From Spirochaetia bacterium (GTDB lineage Bacteria > Spirochaetota > Leptospiria > Turneriellales > JAOUOS01): a DNA stretch of 64,000 nt. Of the stretch, positions 1-8,751 are shown in pieces. The DNA lies in the NCBI GenBank assembly GCA_029880265.1, contig JAOUOT010000010.1, forward strand, positions 1-64,000, in the 5' to 3' direction. Each line of letters starts with the position of its first letter. Position 1 is the first letter of the stretch. The notes under the pieces are model-generated. The model made no database searches, was not told the DNA's origin, and was given only the letters and a program-made list of their open reading frames with translations. The position numbers and the translations under genes are program-made.

Positions 1-1182
1 TATGGCGGGCGGAGCTTCATTTGCCCCTAAACGATGATCGTTTCCCGCTGTCGCTATGGCTACTCTTAATTCTGTAGAATGTTCATAAACAGCTTTAATG
101 ACCGTTGTTAAAAAAAGCAAAAATTGTAAATTTGCCTGCGGAGTATTTCCTGGTTCTAGTAAGTTCTCTCCTGTATCTGTAGCCATGCTCCAGTTATTGT
201 GTTTTCCGGTGCCGTTGACGCCTGCAAAGGGTTTTTCATGAAAAAGGCATGCGAGATCCATTCTTTTGGCTATTCTATCCATTAAATCCATTAAAATTTG
301 GTTGTGATCTACGGCTACGTTGGCCTCTTCAAAAATGGGGGCCACTTCAAACTGGTTTGGGGCCACCTCGTTGTGTCTGGTTTTTAACGGAATTCCAAGT
401 TTGTATGCGGCAGTCTCTAGGTTTGTCATAAATTCAAAAGCTTTTTCGCAGATATTTCCGAAGTATTGATCTTCAAGCTGCTGGTGCTTTCCCGGGGGTT
501 TCCCGAAAAGCGTTCGCCCGGTTTGCATGATGTCGGGGCGCGTATTTGCGTAATCTCTTTTAATTAGAAAAAATTCCTGTTCGCTGCCCAGGGTTGATAA
601 AACCTTTTTTGCCGGGTTCTTAAATAATCTTAAAATATCTAAGGCCGCTTTATTTAAAACTTCAATTGATCGTATAAGGGGGGCCTTTTTATCAAGAGTT
701 TCGCCTGTATAAGAAATAAAAATACTTGGTATGCATAAGGTGTTTCCGTGCGGGTATTCAATAACAAAAGCCGGGCTTGAAGGATCCCAAATTGTGTAAC
801 CGCGGGCCTCAAATGTCGTGCGAATTCCTCCCGAGGGAAAAGATGACGCGTCGGGCTCGCCTTTTATTAATTCTCTGCCTGAAAAACTTTCGATTATTTT
901 TCCGTCAGAAGAATAATTGATGAAGGAATCGTGTTTTTCTGCCGTATAACCCGTCATTGGTTGAAACCAATGGGTATAATGGGTGCAGCCTCTTGATATC
1001 GCCCAGTCTCTCATCGCTATGGCCACGTTATTTGCCGTTTGCGGGTCTAGCTGTTTATTGTCATTAATAGCCGTTAATAAATTGTTATATGTGTCAGAGG
1101 GAAGCGCTCGTTGCATTTTCTCAAGATTGAAAACATTTACGCCAAATATTTCTGATACTGTTTTTTGATTTTTGTTGCTCAT
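1..1182 (-). CDS. glnN: Type III glutamine synthetase (GlnN), 3' end cut off by the window
   Basis: Glutamine synthetase makes glutamine from glutamate, ammonia and ATP. The gene runs off the left edge, so the ORF track missed it. Translating the minus strand from ATG at 1182 gives 394 uninterrupted codons of a family usually near 700 residues. Visible GSIII features are [18 protein letters not shown] near residue 60, the catalytic GSEQEFFL segment, [11 protein letters not shown], and [15 protein letters not shown] at the very edge. These fit the long GSIII type rather than GSI or GSII. No strong Shine-Dalgarno lies before the ATG. It is divergent from the TRAP operon, with 118 bp between. 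The family call is certain; the missing C-terminal part cannot be judged. Confidence 0.95.
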   Translation of the reverse strand, partial: MSNKNQKTVSEIFGVNVFNLEKMQRALPSDTYNNLLTAINDNKQLDPQTANNVAIAMRDWAISRGCTHYTHWFQPMTGYTAEKHDSFINYSSDGKIIESFSGRELIKGEPDASSFPSGGIRTTFEARGYTIWDPSSPAFVIEYPHGNTLCIPSIFISYTGETLDKKAPLIRSIEVLNKAALDILRLFKNPAKKVLSTLGSEQEFFLIKRDYANTRPDIMQTGRTLFGKPPGKHQQLEDQYFGNICEKAFEFMTNLETAAYKLGIPLKTRHNEVAPNQFEVAPIFEEANVAVDHNQILMDLMDRIAKRMDLACLFHEKPFAGVNGTGKHNNWSMATDTGENLLEPGNTPQANLQFLLFLTTVIKAVYEHSTELRVAIATAGNDHRLGANEAPPAI

Positions 1183-1300
1183 TAATGACCTGTCTTAAAA
1201 TAGACTATAAGCAGTCAATTTTTAATATAAATAAACAAAAATTTTAACTTGTAAAAGCAAAGCTATTTTTTTTTATAGCATTTAATAAAGAACATTAATT

Positions 1301-2200
1301 ATGTTTATTATTAAATTTACCAAATTTAGTTTTTTGGCGTTATTGATAGGCTGCTCTCTTAAGAAGATGACCGCTAATATGGTTGCAGATTCTTTAACGG
1401 GAGAAAGTCTGGCGTTCGTTTCAGACGAAGATCCTGAATTAATTAAAGAGGCGCTTCCTTTTGGTTTAAAAACTTATGAAAGCCTTTTAGAAACGACGCC
1501 AGAACATGAAGGCCTTCTTTTGTCGGCTGCAATGGGTTTTACTTCTTACGCCTATCTTTTAAATAATGAAGCCGATGAAATCGATTCTTTAGACTATAAA
1601 AAAGCAAAGCATTTAAGAAAAAGAAGCAGCAGGCTTTTTTTAAGAGGCAGAAATTACGCGATGCGCGGCATAGAATTAAAACATAAAAATTTTTCTGAAG
1701 ATTTAATTAAAAAAAAGAAAGAGATTCTTGCAGAGACAGATAAAGAAGAAGCCGCTTTTTTATACTGGGCAGGGGTTTCATGGGCAGGGGCCATATCGGC
1801 AGATAAAGGCAACGCTAAACTTATTGCCGATTTACCCGTTGCCGGCGCCTTGGTAGAGCGTGTTTTGAAATTAGACGATACCTTTGACGAAGGGGCCGCA
1901 TATGAATTTTTAATCGCCTATGAAGCCGCTCGTCCACAGGGTGACTTGAAATTAGCCAGAGAATACTATGAAAAAGCCTTGAATCTATCGGGCGGCCAAA
2001 GGGCGTCTGTATATTTGAACTTAGCCGAAAGCGTTTCTGTTAAAGAACAAAATATGGTAGAATTTAATAAATTAATTGATTTGGCTCTAGCCGTAAAAAC
2101 TGAAGAGTATCCTAAGTATCGTTTGGTAAATACGATATCTCAAAATAGAGCAATATGGCTTAAAAAAAATATATCTAATTTATTTTTTGAAGCAGATTAA
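1301..2200 (+). CDS. tatT: TRAP transporter T-component lipoprotein (TatT-like)
   Basis: This is a 299-residue lipoprotein. The signal peptide ends in a lipobox LLIGC with Cys18, followed by an all-helical region of TPR-like character, including AREYYEKALNLSGG. In Treponema pallidum the homologous TatT (Tp0956) is a trimeric TPR lipoprotein that binds the partner receptor TatP (Tp0957) and is thought to help pass hydrophobic ligands through the periplasm. Gene order supports the call: the next gene is a DctP-type receptor, then a fused DctQM permease, all on the same strand with short gaps. The N-terminal motif of a lipobox followed by MTANMVADSL is typical of the family. The ligand cannot be read from the sequence. 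The ATG start is the only one that keeps the full signal peptide. Confidence 0.88.
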   Translation: MFIIKFTKFSFLALLIGCSLKKMTANMVADSLTGESLAFVSDEDPELIKEALPFGLKTYESLLETTPEHEGLLLSAAMGFTSYAYLLNNEADEIDSLDYKKAKHLRKRSSRLFLRGRNYAMRGIELKHKNFSEDLIKKKKEILAETDKEEAAFLYWAGVSWAGAISADKGNAKLIADLPVAGALVERVLKLDDTFDEGAAYEFLIAYEAARPQGDLKLAREYYEKALNLSGGQRASVYLNLAESVSVKEQNMVEFNKLIDLALAVKTEEYPKYRLVNTISQNRAIWLKKNISNLFFEAD

Positions 2201-2248
2201 GAATCATTATAAATTAGCATAAAAGAAAAAAGAATGAGGAGAATTAAA

Positions 2249-3250
2249 ATGAAGAAGATATTATATTTATTACTGATAGGCCTTATTGCGTTTTCAAGCA
2301 TGGGATTTTCAAGGGTGCAAACCATTAAAATGGGAACTTTGGCTCCCGAGGGTTCGGTATGGCATAACGCGCTTAGAGAAATGGGCGAAGAATGGCAGAG
2401 GGTCTCAGACGGTAATGTTCGTATGCGTTTATATTCGGGTGGGGTCGCAGGCGACGAAATGGATATGGTTAGAAAAATGCGAATAAGCCAGCTTCATGGG
2501 GCCGCTCTTACCGGTAACGGTCTTGCGGGAATTGCTCAAGAAAACGCCATTTTTCAAATGCCCATGTTTTTAAGAACAGACGAAGAACTTGATCATGTTC
2601 TGCATGAATTATCTCCGAAAATTGAAAAAATTATGGAAGAAAAAGGCTTCAAGCTTCTTTACTGGTCAGAGATAGGCCGAGTATATTTATTTTCAAATAA
2701 ACCGGTAGTAACGCCTGAAGATTTAAAGCCGCTTAAAATATGGGTTTGGACAGGAGACGCCGTTTGGGCAGACGCTTTAAAAGATCGCGGCTATAAACCG
2801 GTGCCTTTGCCGTCAACAGAAATACACACAGGTTTAAGCTCGGGTCTTATTGATACTGTATCGGCCCCTCCTGTCGCCGCTTTATCTTATCAGTGGTTCG
2901 GTCTCGCGAAAAATATGATGTCTATGAAATGGGGGCCTTTAACGGCAGCCGTTGTCATATCAAAAAAAGAGTGGGAAAAAATTCCGGCAAATTTGCGTCC
3001 TCAAATACATGCAGCCGCCGTAAAGGCAGGCGCGGGCGCCAAAGAGCGAATTAGAAAACTTGAATCTGAAGCAATCAAGGCCATGCAGGGTTACGGGCTA
3101 AAGGTAAATAAAGTAAGCCCGCAAGTTGCGGCAACATGGCAGTCTGAAATAGAAAAAACATATCCCAATTTATTAGGAAAGTCTATTCCAAAAGAGATTT
3201 ATCAAGAGGCCTCTAAAATATTAAAAGAGTTTCGAAAGAAAAATAAGTAA
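2249..3250 (+). CDS. tatP: TRAP transporter substrate-binding protein (DctP family, TatP-like)
   Basis: This is a periplasmic extracytoplasmic solute receptor of a tripartite ATP-independent (TRAP) transporter. After a signal peptide (MKKILYLLLIGLIAFSSMGF) comes the DctP fold: IKMGTLAPEGSVWHNAL, GGVAGDEMDMVRKMR, then LKIWVWTGD and the PLPSTEIHTGLSSGLIDT stretch typical of the ligand cleft. The ORF track starts at 2234, but a clear AGGAG lies at 2237-2241, eight bases before the ATG at 2249, so the true start is MKKILYL. It sits between the TatT lipoprotein and DctQM, and its stop codon is directly followed by the permease ATG, which implies translational coupling. The TatT neighbour makes a TatPT-type system likely. 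The substrate is unknown. Confidence 0.92.
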   Translation: MKKILYLLLIGLIAFSSMGFSRVQTIKMGTLAPEGSVWHNALREMGEEWQRVSDGNVRMRLYSGGVAGDEMDMVRKMRISQLHGAALTGNGLAGIAQENAIFQMPMFLRTDEELDHVLHELSPKIEKIMEEKGFKLLYWSEIGRVYLFSNKPVVTPEDLKPLKIWVWTGDAVWADALKDRGYKPVPLPSTEIHTGLSSGLIDTVSAPPVAALSYQWFGLAKNMMSMKWGPLTAAVVISKKEWEKIPANLRPQIHAAAVKAGAGAKERIRKLESEAIKAMQGYGLKVNKVSPQVAATWQSEIEKTYPNLLGKSIPKEIYQEASKILKEFRKKNK

Positions 3251-5059
3251 ATGAATAACGATAATATTTTCAATAATATTTTCAGCTTTATAAAAAAAAT
3301 AGAAAATAGCCTTGGCATTGTCGCGCTTTTGCTCATGGCTTTTTTGCCTGTTCTTGAAATTATCTTACGGGCCTTTTTTAATACGGGTATTACCGGTTCC
3401 AGCGAATTTGTACAGAATTTGACATTGTGGGTAGGTTTTCTTGGGGCGGCGTTAGCCTCATTTGAGGGGCGCCATTTGAACTTATCTTCGGGCATAAAAA
3501 TAATTCCCGATAAATACGCAAATATTTCAAAAGCTTTTGCGGGAATCGTATCAACAGCGATATCAACGGGCTTATTATGGGGTTCGTACCAGTATGTTGT
3601 ATTTGAAATGGAATCAGACGTTCTCATTGGCGCGTTAATTCCCGTCTGGATAGTCGCGTTGATTTTGCCTATATCTTTTTTTCTTATCACCGTCAGATTT
3701 ATTTTTGACGCGGGAACATTAAGCGGTCGACTTATTTCGTTGATTGGCATTCCTTTGGCGTATGCCTACGGGTTTTGGCTTGAGCCGTTTGCGCCGGCGT
3801 TTGTCTGGCCCTTGACCGCTATTCTACTTTTTGCAGCCTTATTAGGCTCGCCCATCTTTATTCTTTTAGGCGGTCTGGCGCTGATTTTATTTTCTGCGGA
3901 CGGTATTTCTGTCGCTGCTATTCCGGTTGAAACTTATCGTATAGTCGTCTCTCCTTCTATACCGGCTATCCCATTATTTACTTTGGCGGGTTTTGTTTTA
4001 GCCGAAAGTAAGGCTTCTGACAGACTTGTTCGACTATTTCGGGCTTTTTTCGGATGGATACCGGGCGGTATGGTTATATCTACCACATTGGTATGCGCAT
4101 TTTTTTCTACATTTACCGGCGCTTCAGGCGTAACAATCTTAGCTTTGGGAGGGTTATTGTATCCAATTTTAAAAAGCGGCGGTTATTCAGATAGATTTTC
4201 AACGGGTATTTTAACTTCTACAGGTTCCATTGGTCTTTTATTTCCTCCTTCGTTGGCCGTTATTTTATATGCCGTTATAGCCCAAATACCTATTCCCGAT
4301 TTATTTGTCGCGGGCATTGTTCCCGGTATTATTATGCTGGTCGTCGTTACCGTTTACGGAGTCTGGCAGGGAAAAACTCAAAAAATTGAGCGCGAAGCCT
4401 TTAACCCCAAAGAGGCCATAAAAGCGATAAAAACGGCTAAATATGAAATTATACTTCCGATTGTAGTTTTGGGCGCTATTTTCGGAGGTTTTACATCACT
4501 TATCGAAGCGTCTGCCATTGCCGCCGTTTACACGCTTCTTGTTGAGATTGTTATTTATAAAGATATCGATATAAAACGCGATTTATCGGGCATTCTTCTT
4601 AAATGTCTTGTAATGCTAGGGGGCATATTTGTCATTTTTGGCGTGGCAATGGGTTTGACCAATTATATTGTAGACGCCATGATTCCCATGCAGGCCGCCG
4701 AGTGGGTAAAAGAAAACATTGAATCAAAAATAGTTTTTCTTCTGGCTCTGAATATTTTTCTTCTTCTGGTAGGGGCCGCAATGGATATTTTTGCGGCTAT
4801 TGTTGTCGTTGTCCCTTTAATAATTCCTATTTCAGAGGTTTTCGGAATTCACCCGCTTCATTTGGGCATGATTTTTCTTGTGAATCTTCAATTGGGTTAT
4901 TTAACTCCTCCGGTGGGTATGAATTTATTTTTGGCCTCGTATAGATTTAACAAACCGCTCATTGAAGTTTATAAAGCGGCTCTGCCGTTTCTGCTTGTCT
5001 TAGCGGGCGTGGTCATTATCGTAACGTATATTCCTTCTTTGATTGTAGGTGTTCCTTAG
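3251..5059 (+). CDS. dctQM: Fused TRAP transporter permease (DctQ-DctM)
   Basis: This 602-residue inner-membrane protein carries both TRAP membrane subunits in one chain. Roughly the first 165 residues match the small DctQ subunit, including ITGSSEFVQNLTLWVGFLGAA. The rest is the large DctM subunit, with GFVLAESKASDRLVRLFRAF, TFTGASGVTILALGGLLYPIL, STGSIGLLFPPSLAVILYA and a C-terminal LGYLTPPVGMNLFLASYRF. DctM-type proteins drive substrate uptake with a sodium or proton gradient. The ATG follows the receptor stop with no spacer. The 3' end overlaps a minus-strand remnant of a trehalose gene by a few tens of bases. Length and motifs are complete, so I expect a working permease. Confidence 0.94.
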   Translation: MNNDNIFNNIFSFIKKIENSLGIVALLLMAFLPVLEIILRAFFNTGITGSSEFVQNLTLWVGFLGAALASFEGRHLNLSSGIKIIPDKYANISKAFAGIVSTAISTGLLWGSYQYVVFEMESDVLIGALIPVWIVALILPISFFLITVRFIFDAGTLSGRLISLIGIPLAYAYGFWLEPFAPAFVWPLTAILLFAALLGSPIFILLGGLALILFSADGISVAAIPVETYRIVVSPSIPAIPLFTLAGFVLAESKASDRLVRLFRAFFGWIPGGMVISTTLVCAFFSTFTGASGVTILALGGLLYPILKSGGYSDRFSTGILTSTGSIGLLFPPSLAVILYAVIAQIPIPDLFVAGIVPGIIMLVVVTVYGVWQGKTQKIEREAFNPKEAIKAIKTAKYEIILPIVVLGAIFGGFTSLIEASAIAAVYTLLVEIVIYKDIDIKRDLSGILLKCLVMLGGIFVIFGVAMGLTNYIVDAMIPMQAAEWVKENIESKIVFLLALNIFLLLVGAAMDIFAAIVVVVPLIIPISEVFGIHPLHLGMIFLVNLQLGYLTPPVGMNLFLASYRFNKPLIEVYKAALPFLLVLAGVVIIVTYIPSLIVGVP

Positions 5060-5692
5060 CATAGAATTGATTTTCTTTACTCTGTAATTTTATCAGCTGC
5101 ATAATAAAAGGCAGTACGTCTTCGTGTGATTTTAATCTGTAAGAAGCGCGGCTTCTTCCTTCGCCTACTTTTATACAAATACCTTTTGATTCTACGGCTC
5201 TTGCTTCGACAACTTTTTTCCCTTTTATATTAGTCACAGGCAGGCTTGAAAGTCCTGTTTCAAGCTCTTCATGCAGCTTTCTTGCCTGAAATTCGGCATA
5301 ATAACGCGGCGATTTTCGATAATGCCAGCAGATAGAATGTTTTTTCTCTTCAACAAAGCTTCCCGGTACCCGAAGCGAATAATATTTCATGATTTGTTTT
5401 ACCATAGAATACCATTCTTTTTGTTTTTGATGAAATTTGATTTGTTGAAAACAATTCCCGCAAAAAAGAGTCTGCCCATATTTTTGAATCATATGAGCTT
5501 AGATAGTTCATCATTGGTTTTAGAAGAGCCAGCTTTTCTTTTTTATTAAAATTTAAGGCAATATGCAATTTTGCCGCAGATTCTTCGGCATTCCAAGGGT
5601 TTTTCTAAATATTTTTAATTTTAAATCAATGCTTTTATGTAATCAAGTCTGTCAATTCCCAGAATAAGTTTTTTACCTTTGTAAGGTAGGTT
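5060..5692 (-). pseudogene. Remnant of a bifunctional trehalose-6-phosphate synthase/phosphatase
   Basis: Pieces of a GT20 synthase fused to a trehalose phosphatase survive in order but in different frames. Just after the GH15 stop comes LILGIDRLDYIKALI then a stop, which is the GT20 signature. Next is NPWNAEESAAKLHIALNF...SKIWADSFLREL, the synthase C-terminus (ORF track 5350..5568). Then follow YYSLRVPGSFVEEKKHS and GKKVVEARAVESKGICIK of the phosphatase, joined directly to the extreme C-terminal VGEGRSRASYRLKSHEDVLPF (ORF track 5016..5492). The synthase N-terminus, the phosphatase catalytic start and the GDDxTDE-type region are missing. At least three internal deletions plus frame changes are needed to explain this, so no active enzyme can be made. 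Confidence 0.85.
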
Positions 5693-7498
5693 TTATCTAA
5701 ATTCAAGCAGAAAATCGGGTTTATCAAGTTTGCGGTATATTCTAAATGCCGCGTTCATTAATCCTACATGACTGTAGGTCTGCGGAAAGTTGCCCCACTG
5801 GCATCCGCTGTTTTCGTTTACGTCTTCGCTCATAAGGCCTAAGTGATTTGTATATTTTAATAAATTCTCAAACCTCTCAATGGCTTCGTCGGTTCTGCCG
5901 ACGCAGGCTAACGCTTCAATATACCAGAATGAGCATATTAAAAATGTTGATTCGGGCGTTCCAAAATCGTCAGAATTTTTGTATCGGTAAAACAATCCGT
6001 TTTTTCCCATTAGTTCTTTCTCAAGAGCGTTAAGATGCAGTTTTGCTTTTTCGCTGTCGTGTTCTAAGTAATTTAAAGTTATTAATTGAAGAAGACTGGC
6101 GTCAAGAATATCGCTTCCCTGAGCCTGCGCGTATGCTTTTAATTTTTTGTTATAGCATAGCTCTATATTTTCAGACGCTTCTTTAGATAGCTTTTTAGCT
6201 TTATTAAACATGTTTTCATCGTTTAGTTTTTCTGCGATTCTCATTGCCGAATTCGTGCCTGCCCAATGAAAAAGATAAGTATAGCAGTGCTTTTGACGGA
6301 TGTTTCTGAATTCCCAAAGTCCGGCGTCGGGTTCGTTCATTGTTTTTTCAATTAATAATAAAATGTTGTTGATTTGATTTAATAAGTAAGCAGAGGCTTT
6401 GTAATTAAATTTTTTATCAAGAAAAAGCGGCAGCAAAGAAACTAATATTTGTCCGTAGACATCGTTTTGATTATGGGTCTTTGCCTGGTTACCGATTCTA
6501 ACCGGCTTGTTCCCTAAGTAACCTTCAAGAGGCAGTATAATTTCTTCAAAATCGGTTTCTCCTAGTATTGAATAAACAGGGGCGATGCTGCCGTCGGGGT
6601 TTGGCTTTAAGTTATGCAAATATTCGGCAAATTTTTCAAGTTCGTCCCCGTGACCTATATTCATTAAAGCAGATATCGTATAATAAGAATCGCGAATCCA
6701 GCAGTATCTGTAATCCCAGTTTCTGCCCGAACCCGGATGTTCCGGTAGGCTCGTTGTTCCTGAAGCTATAATGGCGCCGGTATCTTCATATTGATGCAAT
6801 TTTAAAACCAAAGCCGAACGAATTAAGGCATCCTGTTGAAAATTGCCGATAGTCGCGTGTTTTACCCACCTGTGCCAGTATGAAATTGTTTTGCTTAAAA
6901 AATCTTCGGCAGTAGCGGGCAGGGGAGCTTCAAGAGGATTGCCGTAAGTTAAAGCCAGATATTGATTCTCAGTCAGTAAAAAATCTTTTTTATGCATAAT
7001 ATAATTTAAAGGAATTGAAGATGTAAGTCTTAAGTTATCGCTTAATCCGCTGTAACTGATATGGCAGCTGCCCTGGTGTACCGCGGGAATAATCTCCCCG
7101 TAATTATCGCGCGGTTCGCATATGATTTTTACTCGCGGATTTCCTTCGATTAACTCTATTTTTCGAAAGAATTTTAACGGCTTAAAATACCGGTCATATT
7201 GAAGAAAGCGCGGCGCGTAATCAATTACCCTGAATTTACCGTTGGCTGTCTCAAATTCTGTGCATAAAATATTGGTATTTTCAAGATAGTATTGTTTGTT
7301 GTCGAGAATTTCGGCGATAGGGTATACGCCAAAACATCCGCCTTTTTCTGTATCAAGCAGTTTACCGAATATAAAAGAACTGTCAAATTTGGGCCAGCAA
7401 AGCCAGATAACTTCGGCTTGTTTGTTAATTGCCGCGTTAAAAGCGCAGTTACCGACTATACCAAAATCATAGAGATGAGGAGAATTATGATTTTTCAT
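5693..7498 (-). CDS. Glycoside hydrolase family 15 protein (glucoamylase/trehalase-like)
   Basis: GH15 enzymes release glucose from alpha-glucosides or trehalose with inversion. The protein has the usual N-terminal beta-sandwich (LYDFGIVGNCAFNAAINKQ, WLCWPKFDSSFIFGKLLD) followed by the alpha/alpha barrel: GRNWDYRYCWIRDSYYTISA, NDVYGQILVSL, DAGLWEFRNIRQKHCYTYLF, and a C-terminal QWGNFPQTYSHVGLMNAAF that carries the catalytic-base region of the family. The ORF track begins at 7609. I chose ATG 7498 because MKNHNSPHLYDFG aligns with family N-termini and the upstream 37 residues are unlike them; no Shine-Dalgarno decides it. The next gene downstream was a trehalose-6-phosphate synthase/phosphatase and is now a remnant, so a role in trehalose breakdown is plausible. 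The substrate is not proven. Confidence 0.88.
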   Translation of the reverse strand: MKNHNSPHLYDFGIVGNCAFNAAINKQAEVIWLCWPKFDSSFIFGKLLDTEKGGCFGVYPIAEILDNKQYYLENTNILCTEFETANGKFRVIDYAPRFLQYDRYFKPLKFFRKIELIEGNPRVKIICEPRDNYGEIIPAVHQGSCHISYSGLSDNLRLTSSIPLNYIMHKKDFLLTENQYLALTYGNPLEAPLPATAEDFLSKTISYWHRWVKHATIGNFQQDALIRSALVLKLHQYEDTGAIIASGTTSLPEHPGSGRNWDYRYCWIRDSYYTISALMNIGHGDELEKFAEYLHNLKPNPDGSIAPVYSILGETDFEEIILPLEGYLGNKPVRIGNQAKTHNQNDVYGQILVSLLPLFLDKKFNYKASAYLLNQINNILLLIEKTMNEPDAGLWEFRNIRQKHCYTYLFHWAGTNSAMRIAEKLNDENMFNKAKKLSKEASENIELCYNKKLKAYAQAQGSDILDASLLQLITLNYLEHDSEKAKLHLNALEKELMGKNGLFYRYKNSDDFGTPESTFLICSFWYIEALACVGRTDEAIERFENLLKYTNHLGLMSEDVNENSGCQWGNFPQTYSHVGLMNAAFRIYRKLDKPDFLLEFR

Positions 7499-7682
7499 TT
7501 GTAATTCAATGTATGAGTATAATAAATAAATAATCATCCAGCAAAATATTATTCCAAAATTAGGCAATAAAATTAAAAAGCAGGCGGGTGTGATTGTAAC
7601 CATACACAAAGCAGGTCAGCTGTTTTATAAATTAAATATTTTTCAACACAGCTTTCTTTTTCTTTTTGGTTATTTATAGATA

Positions 7683-7840
7683 TAGGGGCCGTGTAAAAAG
7701 ACCGTTTTTCTTCTCGACTTCGCATGCCGGTGGCAACTGCGTAACGAAGAACATTGATTTATCGCACCCTGAGCGGCTTGTGCTGAGCGTAGCCGAAGCA
7801 AGTCGAAGGGCGCGATTAGCATGTTTCTACACAACCCCTA
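7683..7840. mobile_element. MITE-like element with 17-bp imperfect terminal inverted repeats
   Basis: The left end TAGGGGCCGTGTAAAAA (7683-7699) and the right end TTTCTACACAACCCCTA (7824-7840) are inverted copies matching at 14 of 17 positions. The 158-bp body has no ORF but holds GC-rich hairpin sequence: CTCGACTTCGCATG followed by a GCC-ggt-GGC hairpin, and a second imperfect palindrome around CCCTGAGCGGCTTGTGCTGAGC. Its right end stops 23 bp before the next ATG, next to an AAGGAG ribosome-binding site. The termini resemble those of the element at 42654..42796 (both contain TGTGTAA-type ends). No target-site duplication was clearly seen, so a mobile origin is inferred from form only. Confidence 0.55.
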
Positions 7841-7863
7841 ATTAATCATAAGGAGATTATACA

Positions 7864-8745
7864 ATGAGAAATGTTTTTGATTATCAAATAGAATACAGCG
7901 GACTTCAAAACCGTATGGCGCAGATGTTTGACCCGAAATCGGGACACACTGTTATGCTTGCCGTCGATCACGGCTACTTTCAGGGGGCGCCAGCCGGTCT
8001 TATAAATTTAAGAGAAACCGTAGAACCGCTTTTGCCTTATTGCGACGCGGTAAGCCCTACTATAGGGGGTCTTAAAACAAGTTTTAATTCTAACATGAGA
8101 ACGCCTATTATTTTAAGAGCGACCGGCGGCAACAGCATGAGAATGCCTGACGAGCTTGACGATGAAATTATCACTGTTTCAGTTGAAGAGATGCTGCGCG
8201 TAAACGCTGTCGGTTTTACCGTTTCATGCTATGTCGGTTTAGACTGCCAAAGCCAGACAATTCAAAGCCTTACCGATTTAACCGACGAGGCTCATAAATA
8301 CGGTCTTGTTTCAATCGGCATTACCGCAGTGGGCGCCGACCCTGTTCTTACAAAATTTGTCAAAGGCGAAAGAGAAGACGGCGGCGAATTGACGGCCGAC
8401 GATAAAAAAGAGGCCATAAAATATCTAAAGCACGCAAGCCGCGTTCTTTCTGAAAACGGCGCCGATATCATTAAAACCTATTATTGCGACGGTTTTGAAG
8501 AAGTTGTAGAGGCCTGTCTTGCCCCTATCGTGATTGCCGGGGGAACAAAACGCCCGACAAAAGAGGCGCTTGAGTTTACCTCTAACGCTATAAAAGCCGG
8601 GGCCGTAGGCGTCGATATGGGAAGAAACATCTTTCAAAACGAACATCCCGTGGCCATGATTCAGGCGGTTAGAGCTATTGTGCATGACAACAAAAGCCCG
8701 AAAGAAGCTCTTGAGTTTTACGAAGAAATTAAAAATAAATCTTAA
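7864..8745 (+). CDS. LsrF-like class I aldolase/thiolase (DhnA-type TIM barrel)
   Basis: This 293-residue protein closely matches the LsrF/DhnA aldolase family. It contains FDPKSGHTVMLAVDHGYFQG near the N-terminus, the Schiff-base lysine region ADIIKTYYCDGFEEVVEAC, then PIVIAGGTKRPTKEAL and GAVGVDMGRNIFQNEHPVAM. In enteric bacteria LsrF transfers an acetyl group from phosphorylated AI-2 breakdown product to CoA; related proteins are fructose-bisphosphate aldolases. The ATG is preceded by a clear AAGGAG. No other lsr gene is nearby. Instead it heads an operon with a zinc dehydrogenase and HisF, so the substrate may differ from AI-2. Family membership is certain, the reaction is not. Confidence 0.85.
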   Translation: MRNVFDYQIEYSGLQNRMAQMFDPKSGHTVMLAVDHGYFQGAPAGLINLRETVEPLLPYCDAVSPTIGGLKTSFNSNMRTPIILRATGGNSMRMPDELDDEIITVSVEEMLRVNAVGFTVSCYVGLDCQSQTIQSLTDLTDEAHKYGLVSIGITAVGADPVLTKFVKGEREDGGELTADDKKEAIKYLKHASRVLSENGADIIKTYYCDGFEEVVEACLAPIVIAGGTKRPTKEALEFTSNAIKAGAVGVDMGRNIFQNEHPVAMIQAVRAIVHDNKSPKEALEFYEEIKNKS

Positions 8746-8751
8746 AAAGCT

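Noticed and set aside
249-431. Plus-strand ORF of 60 residues
   Set aside because: It lies fully inside glnN on the other strand and resembles nothing; it is a shadow frame.
983-1168. Plus-strand ORF of 61 residues
   Set aside because: Antisense to the glnN 5' end, which has a clear GSIII translation.
3202-3750. Minus-strand ORF of 182 residues
   Set aside because: Antisense to the DctQ part of the permease; no ribosome-binding site and no recognisable protein.
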